Source: Acidimicrobiia bacterium
GTDB lineage: Bacteria > Actinomycetota > Acidimicrobiia > IMCC26256 > PALSA-555
Length of the DNA stretch: 64,000 nucleotides
NCBI GenBank assembly: GCA_040881685.1
Contig: JBBECS010000016.1
Coordinates: 62,001 to 126,000 of the forward strand
Direction of reading: 5' to 3'
Both the position numbers and the translations under genes were made by a program. The notes below the pieces were generated by a model. The model did not search any database and was not told the DNA's origin. It saw nothing but the letters and a program-made list of their open reading frames with translations. Positions 61,055 to 64,000 of this stretch are shown here, piece after piece; the first letter of the stretch is position 1, and each line of letters starts with the position of its first letter.

Positions 61055-61117
61055 CGCTGCGAGCGGAGCGAATGGAGGGAGCGCAGCGACCGGAAGTAGC
61101 GGAGCGGGAGCTGCGCA
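61055..61117 (+). repeat. Intergenic GAGCG-type repeat, copy C
   Basis: GCTGCGAGCGGAGCGAATGG, then a GGGAGCGCAGCGAC link and CGGAAGTAGCGGAGCGGGAG, ending directly at the GMC gene start. Same core as the copies at 8913, 13463 and 46748. Confidence 0.75.
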
Positions 61118-62827
61118 ATGGTGATGGACTGCGATGCAGTGATCGTCGGCACCGGTCCGGCCGGTGCCACCGTCGCGGAGGTGCTGACCACCGCAGGCTG
61201 GTCGGTCGTCATGCTCGAGAAGGGCCGCAACCACCTTCTCTCCCTCGACGCGCCGTTCGAGCCGCTCGGGGAGGTGAGCAACGACGAGCTGAAGCTGCTG
61301 TTCCGCCACTTCCTCGGCCCCGACCCGTGGTTGGAGCCACGCACGTTCCGCCACGACGAGACCGAAGGTGATCGCATCCACGTCGGCGACGTGAACAACC
61401 TCCCCTCCACGATTGGCGGGGGTGGCATCCACGCGGACGGCAAGCTGCCGCGATTTCGCGAGATCGACTTCCGCATCGCGTCCGAGCTCGCCCCAGTCGA
61501 CGGCGCGGAGCTCGTCGACTGGCCGCTCGACTATGACGAGCTGGAGCCGTACTACGCGGAGGCCGAGCGAGTGGTCGGCGTGGCCGGTGACGCCGACGCC
61601 AATCCGTTCGCGGCGTGGCGCTCTGGCCCCTACCCCATGCCCCCCGGACCCGACATGTTCTGCGCGGCACTCACTTCAGACGCAGCCACCCAACTCGGCT
61701 ACCACCCATACCGCGCGCCGACGGGAGTGAACAGCGTCGAGTACGACGGCCGACCTGCGTGCAACAACTGCGGCTTCTGCGGCTACTTCGGCTGTCCGAT
61801 CGATGCCAAGGGTGATCCGGTGGCACCCTTGCGCCACGCACTTCGCACCGGTCGTTGCGACATCCGACCCGAGTCGTATGCGACCGAAGTGCTGCTCGAC
61901 AGCTCCGGTCGGAAGGCGCGTGGCGTGCGCTACCTCGACGCTGACGGGAACGCGCATGAGGTGAGTGCCCGTCACGTAGTCCTCGGGGCAGGCGCCTTCG
62001 AGACGCCCCGTCTTCTCCAGCGCTCAGGTGTCGGCAACGCCGACGTCGTCGGGCGGTTCCTGATGTACCACTTTCAGACCTTCGCGATGGGCATCTTCCC
62101 GTTCCGCCTCCACGCGCACCGCGGCCGGTCGGTCACGCACCTGATGGACGACCCGATCCTCCCAGACCCCGCGGCCGACACGGCCGCACGCGAAGCCGGG
62201 CTCCCTTGGATGCGCGGCGGGATCGTGGAGCACGGCGGCGCGTCACACCCGATCACGGAGGCCATCCACCTGTCACCAGGCGAAGACCACACACGGCTGA
62301 TGCTCGGCTCTCCGATGCGCGATCGCATGGCGGTGTTCACGATGCAGGGCGAAGACCTCCCGCAAGCCACCAACCGAGTCGACCTCGATCCGCACGTCAC
62401 GGACGCCTGGGGCCTCCCCGCCGGGCGCGTCACGTACTCACCGCACCGCCACGAGATCGAGTGCGCGCGGCACTGGGCGCCGCGCCTCGAGGCGGTCATG
62501 CGCGAGGCGGGCGCTACGCACACGTTCTGGGCCACTTCGCCGGCGTTGCCCGAGCACGCGGCCCGCCGGCGCATCACCAACCCGAGCCCGATCTCCCGGC
62601 ACGTGATGGGAACCGCGCGCATGGGCAACGACGCTCGCACCAGCGTGTGCGACCGATGGCAGCGCCTGCACGATGTGGACAATGTGCTCGTCGCCGACTC
62701 ATCCGTCTTCCCGACCGGCGCCGGCTACGGCCCCACGCTCACGATCGTGGCCCTCGCGATCCGAGCTGCACGCGCCCTCGCCGACCTCGAGCCCCTCCGC
62801 TCCCAGCGTCAGGCGCGGGTGCCATGA
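61118..62827 (+). CDS. GMC-family FAD oxidoreductase
   Basis: 569 residues: VIVGTGPAGATVAEVLTTAG (FAD motif), NNLPSTIGGGGIHADGKLPR, PACNNCGFCGYFGCP (Cys cluster as in the gluconate/alcohol dehydrogenase subgroup) and C-terminal HVMGTARMGND, VADSSVFPTGAGYGPTLTIV. Oxidises an alcohol or sugar alcohol. Paired with the small subunit upstream; electron acceptor not visible. Confidence 0.88.
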   Translation: MVMDCDAVIVGTGPAGATVAEVLTTAGWSVVMLEKGRNHLLSLDAPFEPLGEVSNDELKLLFRHFLGPDPWLEPRTFRHDETEGDRIHVGDVNNLPSTIGGGGIHADGKLPRFREIDFRIASELAPVDGAELVDWPLDYDELEPYYAEAERVVGVAGDADANPFAAWRSGPYPMPPGPDMFCAALTSDAATQLGYHPYRAPTGVNSVEYDGRPACNNCGFCGYFGCPIDAKGDPVAPLRHALRTGRCDIRPESYATEVLLDSSGRKARGVRYLDADGNAHEVSARHVVLGAGAFETPRLLQRSGVGNADVVGRFLMYHFQTFAMGIFPFRLHAHRGRSVTHLMDDPILPDPAADTAAREAGLPWMRGGIVEHGGASHPITEAIHLSPGEDHTRLMLGSPMRDRMAVFTMQGEDLPQATNRVDLDPHVTDAWGLPAGRVTYSPHRHEIECARHWAPRLEAVMREAGATHTFWATSPALPEHAARRRITNPSPISRHVMGTARMGNDARTSVCDRWQRLHDVDNVLVADSSVFPTGAGYGPTLTIVALAIRAARALADLEPLRSQRQARVP

Positions 62828-62835
62828 TGAGCGGC

Positions 62836-64000
62836 CGTGCACAAGGTCCTGCGACGATTCCTCTATGCGGTGGCGATCGCCGCCCTTGCCGCCGCGCTGA
62901 CGGCCGGTGGTCTGTCTGCCGGCATCTTCGGTGGGTTCCAGCGGCGGGCGTCGGATGCGCTCTTTCCGTCCGCGAAGACCGACGATCGCATCGTGGTGGT
63001 CGGCATCGACGGGACGACGATCCGCGAGGTGGGTCAGGTGCCGTTGCCGCGCTCGGCCCAGGCACTGCTCGCCCGCCAGCTGACTGCGGCCGGCGCGTCG
63101 GTCGTCGTCTGGGACGTGCTGTTCTCTGGTGAGAAAGAAGGCGACGCCGAGCTCGAAGCGGCATTGCAGGAGGTCCGAGCCCCGATCATCGGCGCGTCGT
63201 ACATCGCCGAGCCGTCGGACACCGACCCGACCTTCCTGGAGGTCAAGAAGGTCGACTTGGCCCCGCTCGACCGGCTGGCCCAGGCCGGCAACACCGAGGT
63301 CGCCCACGTCAACGTCATCAACGATCCGTCCGACGGCGTCGTTCGATCCCTGACGCTGGTCTACGAGGACGGCGCCCAGTTCCGCTATGGGCTCGCCGTG
63401 CAAGCGCTGGCCGCGCTCCGCCACACCGAACCCATCGTGAGATCGAACGGCGACATCCAGGTCGGCCAGACCGTGATCCCCACCGAGGGACGCCGCCAGC
63501 TGCGCCTCAACTTCGCGCCCGGGCTCGACCGGCGCGATGACAAGGCCATCATCTCGGCCGCCGACGTGCTCACGGGCGCGGCCGACCCGGCGCGGTTCCG
63601 CAACAAGGTGGTCTTCATCGGCGCAACCACGCCGGTGCTCGGTGACACCAAGCTCGTTCCGGTCGACAAGTCGAACACGTTCCCTGGTGTGCTGATCCAC
63701 GCGAATGCGCTCAACACGATGTTGACCGCGTCGTACCTGGAGACCGTCTCCCCCACGGAGACCACGGTCTGGGTCGCACTCGTGACGTTGCTCGCCGCAC
63801 TCTCCGTGCTGTTCCTCCCGCTGTGGTTGGCTGCGCTCGCCAACTTCGTCATTGGGTTCGGCTACCTGCTGATCACCTTCGTGCGCTTCGACGACGGCCA
63901 CGTGATGAACGTCGTGTACACCACACTCGGCCAGTTCCTCGCCTTCCTCACGGCGCTCGGCGTGAAGTACGTGACCGAGACGCGTCAGCGCCGCCGAGTG
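62836..64000 (+). CDS. CHASE2-domain sensor protein (cut by window end)
   Basis: GTG 62836 opens a frame that runs without a stop to the last base (388 codons). An N-terminal membrane span (FLYAVAIAALAAALTAGGLS) precedes a CHASE2 sensor domain (RRASDALFPSAKTDDRIVVV, GIDGTTIREVGQ, VVWDVLFSGE, DGVVRSLTLVYEDGAQFRYG, VVFIGATTPVLGD, FPGVLIHANALNTML), then three spans. CHASE2 usually feeds an adenylate cyclase or kinase domain, which must lie beyond the window. Starts 8 bp after the GMC gene. Confidence 0.85.

Overview
The window is a 64 kb stretch of very GC-rich chromosome with tight operons, frequent GTG starts and many 4-base start/stop overlaps. The gene mix points to an actinobacterium, most like an acidimicrobial soil or water lineage: paired FadE-type acyl-CoA dehydrogenases, thiolase/DUF35/MaoC clusters, CaiB/BaiF CoA-transferases, a polyprenol-phosphate-mannose synthase, a DUF6777 protein, and cyclase-ATPase regulators. 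The taxonomic call is inference; no rRNA gene is present.

Layout. 1-5.2 kb: cell-envelope genes (acyltransferase, GT-C-like membrane protein, polyprenol-P-mannose synthase, methyltransferase). 5.2-17.3 kb: a catabolic region with an acyl-CoA dehydrogenase pair, an Ltp-type thiolase, two DUF35 proteins, a MaoC hydratase, a P450, three SDRs, an amidohydrolase and a class III CoA-transferase. The gene set resembles sterol side-chain operons, but the substrate is unknown. 17.3-23.6 kb: a lipoprotein phospholipase-C-like enzyme, a kinase-like protein, a large cyclase/ATPase/TPR regulator and a secreted protein.

23.9-35.3 kb is the most unusual part. An intact tRNA-Cys gene (35261-35335, minus strand) sits beside a tyrosine recombinase. 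The 3' 44 bp of that tRNA recur in the same orientation at 32687, 29666, 26958 and 23941, each followed by a conserved arm of about 125 bp. The five sites delimit four units of 2.6-3.0 kb. These carry an integrase with two small genes; a VapBC-like pair with secreted proteins and a broken SRPBCC gene; a DoxX protein with secreted proteins; and a chromate-type transporter with a PadR regulator. It looks like a tandem accretion, or cassette-like array, at a tRNA attachment site.

35.3-48.6 kb: a methyltransferase, two secreted beta-propeller proteins, an HMG-CoA-synthase-like/DUF35 fusion operonic with a thiolase and an enoyl-CoA hydratase, a DUF6777 protein, and an SDR with a second acyl-CoA dehydrogenase pair. 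A two-domain VOC gene is broken by one frameshift. 48.6-55.8 kb: an acyl-CoA synthetase and an amine oxidase, divergent from a PLP decarboxylase, an agmatine deiminase and an N-carbamoylputrescine-type amidohydrolase, with a haem-oxygenase-like metalloenzyme facing them. This suggests guanidino-amine metabolism. 55.9-64 kb: hydantoinase/oxoprolinase B and A subunits, a secreted protein, a GMC oxidoreductase with its small subunit, and the start of a CHASE2 sensor cut by the window edge.

Two further signals recur. A purine-rich intergenic repeat lies inside operons just upstream of four start codons. A 7-2-7 palindrome occurs before two separate catabolic operons.
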